DNA of 64,000 bases, taken from Erigeron canadensis. Lineage: Eukaryota; Streptophyta; Magnoliopsida; Asterales; Asteraceae. Shown one piece after another: positions 45,894 through 57,885 of the stretch (its first letter is position 1; each line of letters starts with the position of its first letter). The stretch covers positions 29,262,055-29,326,054 of the forward strand of contig NC_057762.1 of the NCBI RefSeq assembly GCF_010389155.1, written 5' to 3'. The position numbers were made by a program, and so were the translations under genes. A model generated the notes under the pieces. The model saw only the letters and a list, made by a program, of their open reading frames with translations. It did no database searches and had not been told where the DNA came from.

Positions 45894-46458
45894 GATGAAC
45901 CTATAATAGACAACAAACTAAATTAATAGAGATAATAATAACAATAACATAAGAATTTAATGTTGAATAATAATAATGATTAAATATAAACATAATATAT
46001 ATTAAAAAAAAAACCTCTTGGTAGTCGACTTCTTGATATACGACTATTTTTTTGTTTTGGTCGTAGGTTTTTGTTTTTGGTTGAGGATATGTTAGGGTTT
46101 ATTCCTAGGTTGTATATAGATGTAATCTAATTTTTGAGAGACTTTTAAAGATATAAAGATTTTTTATTAATAATAAGGTCGGCCTATAGATTTAATAATT
46201 AAAAAAATATTTAAAAAATAGAAGATTAATGAGAATTAAGAATTAGGCTAAAGGAGGAGGATTAAGGATGTCAAATGTACCACAACCCCCTATTTTAGTT
46301 ATATTATAGATTAATATTAATCTATGTTAATTAATTGTCCATAAAAAAATTAAAGTTAATTTTTGATCTAAGCTATTCAAGTTAATAAGCAAAACAATCT
46401 TAGCACATAAATTAAAAGTCAAAGTTTGATTAAAATAAAAGTCAAAATATATCTATAA

Positions 46459-46850
46459 TCTATATCTATAAACTTTTATAAAACATATTGAATTTTTTAT
46501 TTTAAGAAATTCAGCACTTTTTTACACCTAAAATATCCCAATTTCTTAATTTTAATTCCCCTATACACTTAATCAATACTTTTATATTATCTAATAAAAA
46601 AAAAACTCTCTCTTTAAATGTTACATGGGAAAATTATCTAAAATAACATTAATAATTAAATTACACTATCAGTCTTTTATTTTTTAAAATATCTTCATTA
46701 ACCTTTTTAATCAATTACTTTTACATCTATTATCAACACCTTTACATCTATATCTACACCATTTGACGCCACATCCACCACCAACAGTCGCTCCCACCAC
46801 TACATCGTCGCTGGTACGAATACCGCAGTATTACGCGGATACCATGCTAG
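46459..46850 (+). mobile_element. Non-autonomous Helitron
   Basis: It starts A|TCTATATCTATAAACTTTT (an equivalent start seven bases earlier is possible) and ends CCGCAGTATTACGCGG, ATACCATGCTAG, then T. The interior CACCACCAACAGTCGC matches 7121-7334. Confidence 0.75.
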
Positions 46851-47540
46851 TAACTACTAAAGTATATATCACCTTTCAAAAAGAAAAGCTGTATATATTT
46901 CGATATTGATATATTGCCATAAATTGGAATAACAATGACATTGGTGATACAACAAGGCGGTAAATTTTTGACTTTTCTAGTGTAAAATTAGTAAAAGATT
47001 TATAGTTTTAACAACGTCAAATATTCATAATGGAATTTCTTTGACTAAAATGATATCTTCCATTCCAATACAATGGATGGAAATCCATGCTACTACAGAT
47101 TAAAATTCGGGAATTTATCAACATATTAGCAATGACATTCAACAAAGTCAAACATTCATAATGAATACGACATTTTTAAATTTGTAAAAGATTTATTCTA
47201 TACCATTATAAAAAAGTACATCATTTTTTTTTCATTTCAAATTACTAAGATTTTAACCAACAAGATAAAAATGGTAAAGTGTTTTCATGTACAAATTTCT
47301 TATTTCATATTCTCTAAAGCTGATGTTATTGTATAAGGTAAATATGTTGTTATTCATGTTTTGTTTTTTCTGTTTTTTTGTTTTCTTATATATATATAAT
47401 AACAAAGTTTTTACATATTTTATACTTTTTCTGAAAGTTTAAAGTTATCAATCACTTAAAATAATGATGAAAAAAAAGTTACACATGACTTGAATGAGGA
47501 GGACTTCATGGGACATCATCTTTTCAATGAACGAGGATTC
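46851..47540. other. AT-rich spacer, no gene
   Basis: Two passages resemble each other (AGTCAAACATTCATAATG at about 47145 and CGTCAAATATTCATAATGG at about 47016). Nothing else is recognisable. Confidence 0.45.
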
Positions 47541-47829
47541 TAAGGGCAAGGGTGCAGAGCTACATTTTGGCTCTTTTGCATGGTTTTGACTCTTTTTCCA
47601 TCAAGCACAATACGTCATGTGTTTTTGTCAATAGCTTGCCAATTTGTTGCCAAATGTTATGGTGTAATGTCAAAACTTGTCAATTCTTGGCAAAGTACAA
47701 TTATCAAATAAATCCTAAACTTTCAATAAATGTAAAAACACAATACAAATAGAAGTTAAAAACATTACACCTAGAAATAAAAAACAATACAACTAAAAAA
47801 TAAAAACATACTAATGCAACCCGTCATGA

Positions 47830-48464
47830 GGCCACCCATATTTGTCGGCAATATTGCGTTTGTGTTGCAAAATTATGCTACCCATGGGATTGACCAAATG
47901 ATCGTGAGGTTGCAAAAAGATATGGATTTCGTGATCCATCGTTTTTTTTTCATTGCCATTCGAGTTGGGATGCTAGCAAATCCCGCGCAAGCTTCTCAAG
48001 TTCTTCAAGGGCGTCCAACCTCATTTGCTGAGCTTTTTCTTCTTAGTTTGCCAAATTCACCTCCCTATACTCCTCAACGGATTCAAGCAAAACATCTTTG
48101 CTTTTGCCCAAACTCGCTCCCTTACCACGTGTTTTGCGAGGAAACGATGGCATCGAGTTCTCATTCAAATCGGGAACTCGAGTGTAGTGGCTCGACTCAT
48201 CGTTTCGAACCTTTTTCTCACTCCCGCTAGTATTATCGGTGTGAGAAAGCCGGCCGTAGGAGTATTAGGCTCGGTTGAAGTATCACCAAAACCACCCGCC
48301 AGTGGAACATATGAGAACTTGTCATGTTCGCTCACAACTTCCCAAGCTTTAAGATGTCGAAATCCCTTATTCTTGTGTCATTTCGACCGCTCTTCTAAAG
48401 CTTGTCTTAAGATATAGGCCTCATTGGCACCGCTAGCACATTGATGTTTCTATAAACACATAAA

Positions 48465-48509
<45 letters not shown>

Positions 48510-49075
48510 AGGAAAGTTAACCATTGTATTGTAGATTTCGGTAAACTCGTTCAATTTCGGTTGCATTTTCTTCCACTTTGTGTTGACTTGATGGTACGTT
48601 CGTTGATGATTCTTTTGTTGGCTAATCTAGTGTTCAAGAATCCTATTCCAAAAAGATTCGTATCTTTATTGATTGACGGTGGTGAGATCCGTAGAGATAT
48701 GAAAATAAGATCGGGCCAACAATTCTTTATCTTCTCCGGTCCAAGCGATCGGGGGTTGTCTTGTATTTTTTTTTGCCTTCCCACCACCGGGATGAGGTGG
48801 CGCCGGCCTCCACCTCCTCGCTAGAGGTGTCTCGTACATCGTCATATGCCTCGTCGGGTTGCACTTGGTCATTATCATCATCAAGAAACCTGATCCTCGG
48901 CTCGGATCTATAAGGAAGTCAAAAGTGGGTCGTGCTGACTTGCACGGGGAAAGCATCGTTCAAGAATTGAGAGATGTTGTCAATGGAGTTTTGAATTGAT
49001 GAACCGCCAAAATCGTATTGTTGTTTGACGTTTTTTGGTGGGCGGAATGGTAGTTGATTTTTTGGTGCTCGGTAT
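47830..49075 (-). pseudogene. Harbinger accessory Myb/SANT-like (NAM-associated) protein, inactivated
   Basis: Read on the minus strand: SIQNSIDNISQFLNDAFPVQ (about 49000), a stop, then IAWTGEDKELLARSYFHIST (trihelix/SANT start, about 48740), KDTNLFGIGFLNTR, NERTIKSTQSGRKCNR, an (AT)n-containing gap at 48473-48506, then AWEVVSEHDKFSYVPLAGG and a lysine-rich C-terminal part. This order is that of the Myb/SANT plus NAM-associated C-terminal proteins encoded as the second ORF of plant Harbinger elements, which helps the transposase enter the nucleus and bind the ends. Several frames and at least two stops break it. Residue-level alignment is limited by decay. Confidence 0.7.
48473..48506. repeat. 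(AT)n microsatellite inside Harbinger element C
   Basis: About 17 AT units between the two halves of the Myb/SANT-like relic. Confidence 0.9.
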
Positions 49076-49416
49076 TTTTTGGATGTTTTTTTGTTTGTAG
49101 GAATCTTTTTGAAAAATATAAATGAAAGAGATAAGTAAGAAATAATAAAGAGAATATATGAGTTTTTGTAGAAGTGAGAAAAAAAAACGAAAGATTAAAA
49201 GGTATATATAGGTAATAAGATGAGGAGTAAATTTTGTAATTTTTTTAAATAAAACAAACGGTCACTTTAGCTAGGAAAAAAAAAAAAAAACGGTAACAAA
49301 AGATGCTCCTGACGTTCACTAGCATCGGCCAAATGTGGCGGATTGATGTTGCAGATACACATGCTACAATGTTGCCAAAGAGCCGATGCTTTTTGCCGAC
49401 TGTACCCTCACCCTAA

Positions 49417-50331
49417 AAAAAGAAAGCGATGTTTCATTGATAAGAAAGCAGAAGCGTGCTTGGAAGCAATGAAATCTCATTAGGTTATCGATGTTCAGAA
49501 TTCGAACAATGAAAAGGTTATTGATGAAAAGGCAAACTTGGAAGCAATGAAATCGATAACCTTCTCATCGTTTGATTTTTTTCATCGTAACTTTTTCATC
49601 GTCCGAATTCTGAACATCAATAACCTCATGAGATTTCATTACTTCCGAGTTAATTTGCCTTAATTATGCTTCCGTTTTCTTGTCAAGGTAATATCACTTT
49701 CTATTATAGAATCGTAATTCGTTGGAACGGTGATGCCCCCGATGAAGGCGATGTCCTCATTAAGGTCATATGCAACTTCTTTTTTCGTCAAATTTTTAAG
49801 TGATTGATGACTTCAAACTTGTAACAAAAGTATAGAATGTGTAAGAAACTGTGTTATTATATACTCGTATATAATAAAAACATAAATAACTATAACATAT
49901 ATATTTACATTATACAATAATATATCATTTTTAGTGAATATGAAGAAAACGAATGTAAAAACACTTCACCCTTTTTATCTCTTATTGGTTGAGAACTTGG
50001 TACTTTAAAATGAATAGAAAATGATATGTTTTTTATAATATTATTGAATATGTTTTACAAATTTGAGGATATCATATTCTTTGTTGAATGTGTCATTGCT
50101 AATATATTGATAAATTCCCGAATTTCTATATGTAATTTCGAAATATACATAGCATGGATTTTCTCATTTTCATCCATTGTATTGGAACGGAAGCTGTCAT
50201 TTGACGAGTCAAAGAAATTCATTAGGTTGTTTACTATATATAAATTCACTACACAATTATAAAAGATATGAAAATTTTTATTCCGTTCAATTTCTTTTTT
50301 GGGAAATAAGAAAATAGCTATAAAAAGTAAA
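49417..50331. other. AT-rich spacer with a short inverted repeat
   Basis: At about 49460-49560 and 49545-49660 the words GCAATGAAATC, GGTTATCGATG, GTTCAGAATTCG occur inverted relative to each other, forming an imperfect palindrome. No gene is seen; the overlapping opposite-strand frames at 50026-50375 are low-complexity. Confidence 0.5.
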
Positions 50332-50746
50332 GGGTTTAATACGTACAAAGGTAACCTATTTACACAAATTTCCAACTTACTTTGTTTTTGTCTATTTAAA
50401 GAACCTTATTTTCAAAAAATTTCTAATAAAGGGTATCTCGTTAGTTTTCAACAAACGACACCTGTTAAGTGCCACGTTATCAGATTTGCTGACTGGGCAG
50501 TTGACTTTGACTAACTTATCCAAAATGAACACATATAAGTTAGTTATAGTCAACTGCCACGTCAGCAAATCTGATGACGTGACATCGGTAACGTAACACT
50601 TAACGGACGTTGTCTGTTAAAAACTAATGAAGTACCCTTTATAAGGAAATTTTTGAAAATAGGGTCCTTTAAATAGACGAAAACAAAATAGGTTACCTTT
50701 AATAAGAAATTTTTATAAATATGTTACCTTTTTATGTATTTTTCCC
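50332..50746. mobile_element. Palindromic MULE-type MITE with perfect 9-bp target duplication
   Basis: 415 bp. Both halves are inverted copies (AAAGGTAACCTATTT / AAAGGTAACATATTT; AAAGGGTATCTCGTTAG / AAAGGGTACTTCATTAG; CAGATTTGCTGAC in both). The flanks are identical: AAAAGTAAA at 50323-50331 and 50747-50755. Terminal GGG...CCC and a 9-bp duplication place it with Mutator-like foldbacks. Confidence 0.85.
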
Positions 50747-50755
50747 AAAAGTAAA

Positions 50756-52137
50756 TGATATAAACTTCAAAGGCCACATGACATTTCTTTATTCAGTTAT
50801 ATATAGTGAGTTTTAATTTAATGATAGAGCAAACTATGATGTGAAACATCACATGTCTTTTCATAGCATTAGACTGTCTGGAGTGAGGCGGCTTTAAGCC
50901 CAGCGTCGCCCTTTTCCAACCCGGAACATTGCCTTGAAGAGCGGCAAAGGCCAAAAGAAATTTCTTGGGGAAGATATATGTCCCCTTCAACATTTGTTTT
51001 TCCTAAAAAAATGAGCCGTTGAACGGCTCTTTCCCCTTCCCCATATACATTCCGGCGACGGCAGTGGCGATTTTTCAACAAATAAATCCAAAACACATGT
51101 ATGTATGTATACACACACACATATATATATATATGTGTGTGTGCATGAATACCTGATAAAAAAAATCTGGCGGCGGGTAGTGGGCGATTTTCCGAAGAGT
51201 TTTTCGACGAGATTTCTTTCCACCTTCTTTTCGGTGTGTTATTTTCCGGCTAATCTTTATCCCCATTTTCTTTCTTCAGTAATAAATTCTTTTTTTGTTT
51301 GCAATCAATAGATTGAGATAAATAGATAGATAGAATAGAGAACTAGAATAGAGATGTGTGTATGTTTTTCAATCGACAGAGAGATCTAGAATAGATATGT
51401 GTGTCTGTGTTTTCAATTGGCAAAAATATTGTGTTTCAACTTTCAATCGGTTGTTTTTTGTTTGTTTGTTTTTTTTTTTTTTGGTTTAAATGTAAATATA
51501 ATTAACTAAAAAAAACAATTAAAGGAGGCTTCTCTTTCACTCCAAGAAAAAAGAGGGGCATCTCTTTGAGAAAGCCCCAGCCACATGACGGAAGTCGCCC
51601 CCATGTGGGGAGCCCCAAAGGAGTCTCACTCCTTATAGTCTTGAAATCCTCTAAAGTTTGTGTGTTTAAACCTCCATTATTAAAGATCGAGAAATGCTTA
51701 ATGGTAAATGGAAGTTGTAGTTAACGTGGAAAAAAAAAATTATACATTTCATATCAAAACCTACTTTTAAATATTATGATAAGTGTAAAACTATTTAAAT
51801 TATTTTTAATAAAAAATTATAAGATTGCCTTTAATAAAACCCTTAAAACTTAGATGTCGAAGTTTTTAGTTCAGATATAAAACAACATCATATTTTTATT
51901 TCTTTTGATTCTCTTTTTGGATGTAATAATACAAATTTGTTATCATTTTGTTCTTTTCTTTTTTATCTTTACTAATGATTATAACTTTACAAAAGGTAAT
52001 AATACTTAAATATTACATTATTTATATAACTTTTTTCTTGGTAGTTTATCTAGAGGGTGCCTTTTTGTCTGTGTTCTCATGATTGATGCTATTGAACGAT
52101 CTTGTAATCTCCTTAAGAGCACATAACTCACAATATA
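50756..52137. other. Intergenic DNA, no gene
   Basis: At 51097-51144 there is a GTATGTATAC and (CA)n-(TA)n-(TG)n palindromic microsatellite, and a poly-T run near 51470. Two GC-richer islands (50880-51060, 51530-51640) contain short frames without recognisable products; AAAGAGGGGCATCTCTTTGAG repeats words inside the second island. Confidence 0.5.
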
Positions 52138-52437
52138 CGAGAGAAAGATATCAGCACGTTGCGGCGATGATGGATGTGGCGGCGATGGTGGTGAGTAATG
52201 GCGGCGGTGACAGGTGGTGGTAGCGAGCGGCGGCGGTGGCGGCGGAGATTGGTGGTTGTGGCGGTGGCGCCGATGAGTAGTGAAAGTTATTAATATAATG
52301 TGGCTATAATGTATGGTATATCATGCATTAAAATGTGTTCATTGTTGAACTTAAAATCAATATTGAAATTTTAAGTTTAAAGTTGAAAATTAAAAGTAGA
52401 TTTACTTTATAAAGGAATATAGACGTATAGATATAGA
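52138..52437 (-). mobile_element. Short Helitron-like element ending CTCG|T
   Basis: On the minus strand it starts A|TCTATATCTATACGTC and ends GCCGCAACGTGCTGATATC then TTTCTCTCG before a T. The interior GCGGCGGTGACAGGTGGTGG matches the GGTGGTGACGG region of the elements at 20671 and 27871. The 3' hairpin is weak. Confidence 0.55.
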
Positions 52438-53175
52438 TACTCAACTCCAAATTAAAAATGTGATTATTAAAAAAACTTGAAATAATGTTTTTTTTATTTA
52501 TTTATTTTTCAAAATATATGTATCATTTAACGAAAGTAAAAAATGAAAGGGAAAAAAGAAATACAATGGAAGCACGTAGGTACAGAAGGAGTCAATGAGA
52601 TGTGACTACCAACGCGCGTCATGCTTCATAATCGATCGACAACCTGAATAGGTGCATAATGGCCGGGTTAAAGTCATATACCGTACGTTAAATAAAAAAA
52701 ATTCTTATGAGGGTAAATAATTTACAGCATATTTATAAAAGTGTGCATTCGTGATATAATTAAACGAGGAAACAAAAATAGTGTAAAGTATGATGCTCCT
52801 GTAAAGAATCATCACAGAATTACAAAGCAGGTTTGATATATCAATCTAACGAACTAAGGCCCAAATGGCCCAAACAGCAGTTTCGATTTTAAATTTTTCC
52901 AAATCATTGAAGCAGATTTGTTTCAATTTTTCCAAATGGCCCGAACAGCTAGCAGTTTCGGATTGCGATTACCATGTTGAGAATGGTTCAGAAGATATAT
53001 AATATTCAGTTGAATATGAAAGTATAATGAGATGGTTGCTTTCAAGAAGGAAAAAGTAACAAGATTTCAAATTTCAATTCAGACATCTCACAATCTCAAT
53101 TTAAAATTAAAGATAACAATATGCATGATTTTCAAATGGGAAAGTAACAATTATTGTCAAATATACGATAAATCT

Positions 53176-54141
53176 TTATGTATTGAGATTAATAGAAGAT
53201 ATGAAACTTGATATGGCCTCAAACAACTCTTTGGCTTTATCTTTGTCAAAATATTCAATCCCATGTTCCCCATCTCCATAGAAATACTTAGTCTCTATAC
53301 CTTTCAACTCCAAAGACTTCGCAAACGCTACTTGACGATCATACATTAAATCATCATTACGAATAACCATCATCACTGTCCAACCCAATTCCTTGGCCCG
53401 GTCCAAACCATCCGGGCCACCACCCATCATCGGGTTAGAATACTCATGGTCACGACTCGCATCAACAGGGAGACACAAATGCCAAAACATATCACTTGTT
53501 GGTAGAGTAAAAAGCTCGGCATTAGCAAGCCGGATATCTGATTCAGTTCGATCCTCACCTCCTACAAACACATTGTGAAATATTACCCCTTTTATTCGTA
53601 TGGGCTCGAGCTCATGAATTTCTTTAGATGAACGTAACCCTGCATGGCCCGCTAGGTTTGCACCAGCACTAGTACCCATTAAGTAACAATTAGATAAATC
53701 AGCAAATTTTGTTAGCCATGGATCTTGGCTTGACTTTACCCAATGTAAAGCCTCTACACCGTCTTCATATGCTGCAGGAAGACGGTGTTCAGGTGCCAGT
53801 CTGTAATCGACTGACACCACCACAGCACATAGCCGTGCTGCCAGTTCATCACAAAAGTCGTGCACGACTTTTGTAGATGGACTCATGATAACAAAGCCAC
53901 CACCATGGTAGTAAACGATGAGAGGAAGCTTTTCTACTTGAGATCCAGAGCTTGTTATTGTTTTTTTGGGGATATGAATTCGAACCCCGGTTTTGTTAAC
54001 ATCGTTGATCGTTACATCTTTGCTGAGCACCGGGGTGTCCGAGTTGTGGTCAGGTGTGGGAAGACAGGCCGGGAAGATTTCTGGCCGAGTGTATGTACCA
54101 TCGGGATTGACTATTACGTACATTGAGTCATTGCTTGACAT
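53176..54141 (-). CDS. Class-I carboxylesterase (CXE, alpha/beta-hydrolase fold-3), 321 aa
   Basis: An intronless HSL-type carboxylesterase. Family members hydrolyse esters of small metabolites (xenobiotics, acylated sugars, volatiles), and the fold also gave rise to GID1 receptors and strigolactone-related hydrolases; the substrate here is unknown. Visible: the oxyanion-hole motif HGGGF (residues 79-83), the nucleophile elbow GTSAGAN (Ser158), DLMYDRQ with the catalytic Asp264 and GEHGIEYF with His293, so the triad is intact. VDYRLAPEHRLPAAYED is the family signature. No signal peptide, so probably cytosolic. Start: Met at 54141 is chosen because the paralogue begins MSNNQ and both share YVIVNPDGTYTRP right after; an in-frame Met 20 codons upstream (54201) would add a hydrophobic, atypical leader. 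A TATA box (TATAAATA) lies at 54228-54235, 90 bases upstream. Confidence 0.93.
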   Translation of the reverse strand: MSSNDSMYVIVNPDGTYTRPEIFPACLPTPDHNSDTPVLSKDVTINDVNKTGVRIHIPKKTITSSGSQVEKLPLIVYYHGGGFVIMSPSTKVVHDFCDELAARLCAVVVSVDYRLAPEHRLPAAYEDGVEALHWVKSSQDPWLTKFADLSNCYLMGTSAGANLAGHAGLRSSKEIHELEPIRIKGVIFHNVFVGGEDRTESDIRLANAELFTLPTSDMFWHLCLPVDASRDHEYSNPMMGGGPDGLDRAKELGWTVMMVIRNDDLMYDRQVAFAKSLELKGIETKYFYGDGEHGIEYFDKDKAKELFEAISSFISSINLNT

Positions 54142-55139
54142 GATTATTTTGATGAGATTAAAATATATGTTGATAAGTGTGTGTATATATATTTTTGGCA
54201 TGCAAATGATCGAAATTAAGCTGAATTATTTATAGATCAAAATACTTGATATTATTCTTTTTTGAAGTGCTAATTTTATAAATGATCCACGCACCTGTAA
54301 AATATGAAATAATCATAACGATGTGTAATAATTGTTTTACATTTCCTTTTAAAAGTAATGTCATGCTTTTATAAATTAAAATACAAAAAGTTACGCCCAC
54401 AAAGGTAGAAGTGTAGAACTAGCCGGGTGAAGCTAAAAAACGAATGAAGAGTAGAATTATGTAAAGAAGATAATTGGCAAGAGATATTTTTGTTCTTTGC
54501 TTTATAAAAGGACTCTTGTTGATTGCAAGCTGATATAAAGACCCTAATTTATCGAGCTTTGATTAAGCTCGGGGTTCATCGAGCAAGTCATGCTTTCATC
54601 GAATCTGCGCCTCGACGAGGCCTACCGTTTAGTGACAAAAGTCAAATTCTGATGAATATTGAATTGGAGACAAGATCAAATTTTGAAATAAAAACTTGAA
54701 TTTTAAAACTTATTTATTTTTTTATTTTTTTATCTTGTTACTGACAACCCGTACATTAAATTAGTTATACTTTTATCATTAAATTCGGGGTGACTTTTTT
54801 ATATAAAAAATTGTATCTCATCAGTTTAATTGTAGACTACAAATGCACAAATTTAGGTCCAATTAATGTTTTTTTCTTTACCAAAATTCAAAGCTGTCAT
54901 TAAAGAAATCCTTTTTAAACTTGCTGGTAAATTAAAATATAAATTATTCTTTTATCGAATTAATTTTTGATTGAGGTCCTGGGTAATTTAGAAATATCGT
55001 GAATTGATTACACACGTATGTAAATGGGTACAAAGTAGATAATTAAAGATTTATAATTAGGCGATCTTAGCCGGCCCCTAAGGTTAGGATCTGGCATGAC
55101 TCTAGCATATCCATGACACTAGCTCTGAGTTTCACACAA

Positions 55140-55228
<89 letters not shown>

Positions 55229-55948
55229 TCATCGAAGTTAGGTAGATTAATTATTTTCTTTGTTATAATAACATATGCCACAAATGGACATATGGTAAGA
55301 AATGTAATTGGACCCATCATAGTTTTAGAATTTGGACCCATGCAGTTTAATAGACTAACTTAATTAACTTTGGCCCATCAATTATTCAAACTAACCAAAA
55401 GCCCATATTTTAATTTAGTAGCCCAGTTCAACAGCATGTAATCTAACAAAGAATCTCCCTACATTTGCATGACCCCGCAAGTCCGTAATAAACCTTTGTT
55501 ATGACCTGGGTCTAATTTATCGAGTAATATGGTACCTTCACGGTACTGTAGGTACTAGGTAGCTTTCATATCAAATTTTGGGTGATGTATAAGCATTTTC
55601 TATACATCATACTATTATTTGTTAAATTTTGTGTGTGACTACTAACCAGTTAATAATAAATAGCCTTTCGTTCTTTAGCAAAAAGTTTATTTGGGGTTAA
55701 TTAATTTATTAGAAACCTGATTATACAAGAAATAAGCATGGTAAATTACATCTTCTGGCTGCTAAAACGTGAAAAGAAATGCATCCCATAGATTAAGCCG
55801 ACCCGGCCGTTGTATGATTGTGATTTGTGAATGTGAGATTTATTTGTAATTAAGTGTTGATGCTTTTGAATGAATTACGAATGTACAATAGCATACTAAT
55901 TTAAAACATAATTTATTATGACCATGAATTCTTTTTTTTATTATTTTA
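54142..55948. other. Upstream region of the first carboxylesterase and AT-rich spacer
   Basis: Contains the promoter with TATAAATA at 54228-54235 and the (AAT)n array at about 55139-55225. The block 54545-54640 (TCGAGCTTTGATTAAGCTCG with a GAGCAAGTC word) is an imperfect palindrome. No gene is seen. Confidence 0.5.
55139..55225. repeat. (AAT)n trinucleotide array, about 29 units
   Basis: A pure AAT run. The minus-strand frame over it (poly-Tyr) is an artefact. Confidence 0.97.
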
Positions 55949-57885
55949 CGAGGTCTTAAGACCCATGCGTTGCACGACCAGATGAAATATTTTTGTTTTC
56001 GTGTAATAAGTGTATTTTAAAATTATTATTTTGATTGTTTGTCGGTGGTTTGAATATGATTTATGGTAGAATGATGTTGAGATGTGTGTATAAAATTTAC
56101 GAATCATTGACTTGATGTTGTATATGATGAGGTTAATTACTTAAGTTTCGACATATCATTAGAGATCGTATTAGCAAATGGAAATAAGATAAGGTTGGTG
56201 AATAATCCAGAGGAAATAAGAATGGCTTACATAGAAATATAAACTTTGAGTTATTGTGAAAGATGAAATTAGATGCATATTAGGAGACCAAGTTTGAAGG
56301 TGTGTTACAAACTTATAAATTAGGTAATACAAATGTTGTCGTAAAGTTATTATTAGGGCGGAGGGAATGGGATCCAAGTCATTAATCTTACAAAATTCAT
56401 CTTCTAATCCAAATCCTCCAACTCATAACTACTCAAATCTATCTTTTTCTTACCCAAGTTATAGGGATAACATATCCACTCGTTTCCATATTTTTTTTAA
56501 AAAATAATCATCTAGTTTATTAAATATCAGTATAAATGCATTAAAAAGTTTAGTATTAAAACGGTAAACAATCGCATCCTTGACAAAACAATGAAATACA
56601 TTTCCCTAAACAAAAGTATTACATTAAAAACAGAAAAATAAACATTTTACAAACATCTATATAGAAAACAATCCGCCCTACACACCTTTGCATGAGAGTA
56701 AAGTCGGTACTCATGTACTTGTTCTTCATGCCTATAACATCCCACCGCCTACAAATCATGACAACAATCGGACCCATAGATTCTTTGTGAAGTTGATTCA
56801 AAAAAATTCAATCCATTTCCTTAGGTTGTTTTGCAACAATAACATTACTCTTCCCCACTTATGAAAACTAACTTTTTAGGAGATAAGAATGCAAAGTGGG
56901 AAGTGAAGGATGAATTCCTCTATATATAGACCCTCATTGGGAACCAAATAAATTCTATAACCCCCAACTCAATAAACTCTCATTAATCATCTACATATTT
57001 ATGACAAACCTGACTTTTCATAATCGTTGGGATTTTCATCATCTCATATCATTGTTTAGTTTAATTGAATGTGGCTTTCAATTGATCACATGCATATGTA
57101 TTTTACAACCACCCAATGTATCTGGTATGATTTTTAGTTTGAATAAATAAAATTAACTAAACCGACCTATATATATATATATGCATTAACCAAATAAATA
57201 ATGTCTATCTTGGTTTGGTTTTGTATGCGAATTGGGTTTTGTTTGTGTAGAATAATAAAAATAAAATAAAATAGATATGTATATATCGTCATGTAGTTAG
57301 ATATGCATATATTGCATGCAGCTTCGTTTCATAAATAACTTTTAGAAAACATCCTAGCGCTCTACCAATTCAACTTCTCAATCGTCATCATTATAATCAT
57401 TTACTATTGGAAATTATGCTTCAACTTCTTAATAATCCGTAATATAATCCATTACTTATGCTTCAACTTCCTAATGATCATAATTACCACTCTTCCAATA
57501 ATGCACAATTGCACATAAACCTACTAATATATAAACCACATAACTAATCAATAAATTAATACTCATGCTACATATAATTGTAAACTATGCTATTAGACCT
57601 ATATCAACAATTATGTAGAGAGATTATTTAAGATTTAGAATTGTTGCATAACCTAACTTTTATATTATGTAATGTAAAGATATATAAAGATTATAATTAA
57701 ATTGTTTAAATGAAGAAGAATGTGAAGGAACATTATAAATGGATGTCCATAATAATTAGAGTTTAACATTTAAAAAACCATCTCCATAATCAACTTCAAA
57801 CATTTATTATTACCATTAATAAGAAAGAGATTTAAGATTTAAAATTGATTCAAAAACTTAACTTTTATATATATATAGATATAGA
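55949..57885 (-). mobile_element. Candidate 1.9-kb Helitron-like element ending CTCG|T
   Basis: On the minus strand it starts A|TCTATATCTATATATATA and ends CGTGC-AAC-GCATG hairpin, GGTCTTAAGACCTCG, then T. The size is notable; a minus-strand frame at 56619-56801 and traces around 56560-57000 might be a captured fragment, but no family is readable. The two ends could belong to different elements. Confidence 0.45.

Larger units (their letters stand above)
47544..49413 (-). mobile_element. PIF/Harbinger element C carrying only the Myb/SANT-like ORF
   Basis: 1870 bp, starts GGGCAAGGGTGCAGAG and ends TGTACCCTCACCC, flanked by TAA (47541-47543, 49414-49416). Subterminal regions match element B (GTTCACTAGCATCGGCCAAA near the right end; TTCTTGGCAAAGTAC and AAATAAATCCTAAACTTTC near the left). 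No DDE domain is present. Confidence 0.88.

Noticed and set aside
50869..51311. Overlapping frames on both strands
   Set aside because: They run over a CA/TA/TG palindromic microsatellite, and no domain is recognisable.
54142..54201. Upstream Met as the carboxylesterase start
   Set aside because: The 20-residue extension is not matched by the paralogue and lies close to the TATA box.
53393..54235. Plus-strand frames opposite the first carboxylesterase
   Set aside because: Antisense shadows; the minus-strand gene has the full catalytic triad.
55132..55341. Poly-tyrosine frame
   Set aside because: Product of the (AAT)n array.
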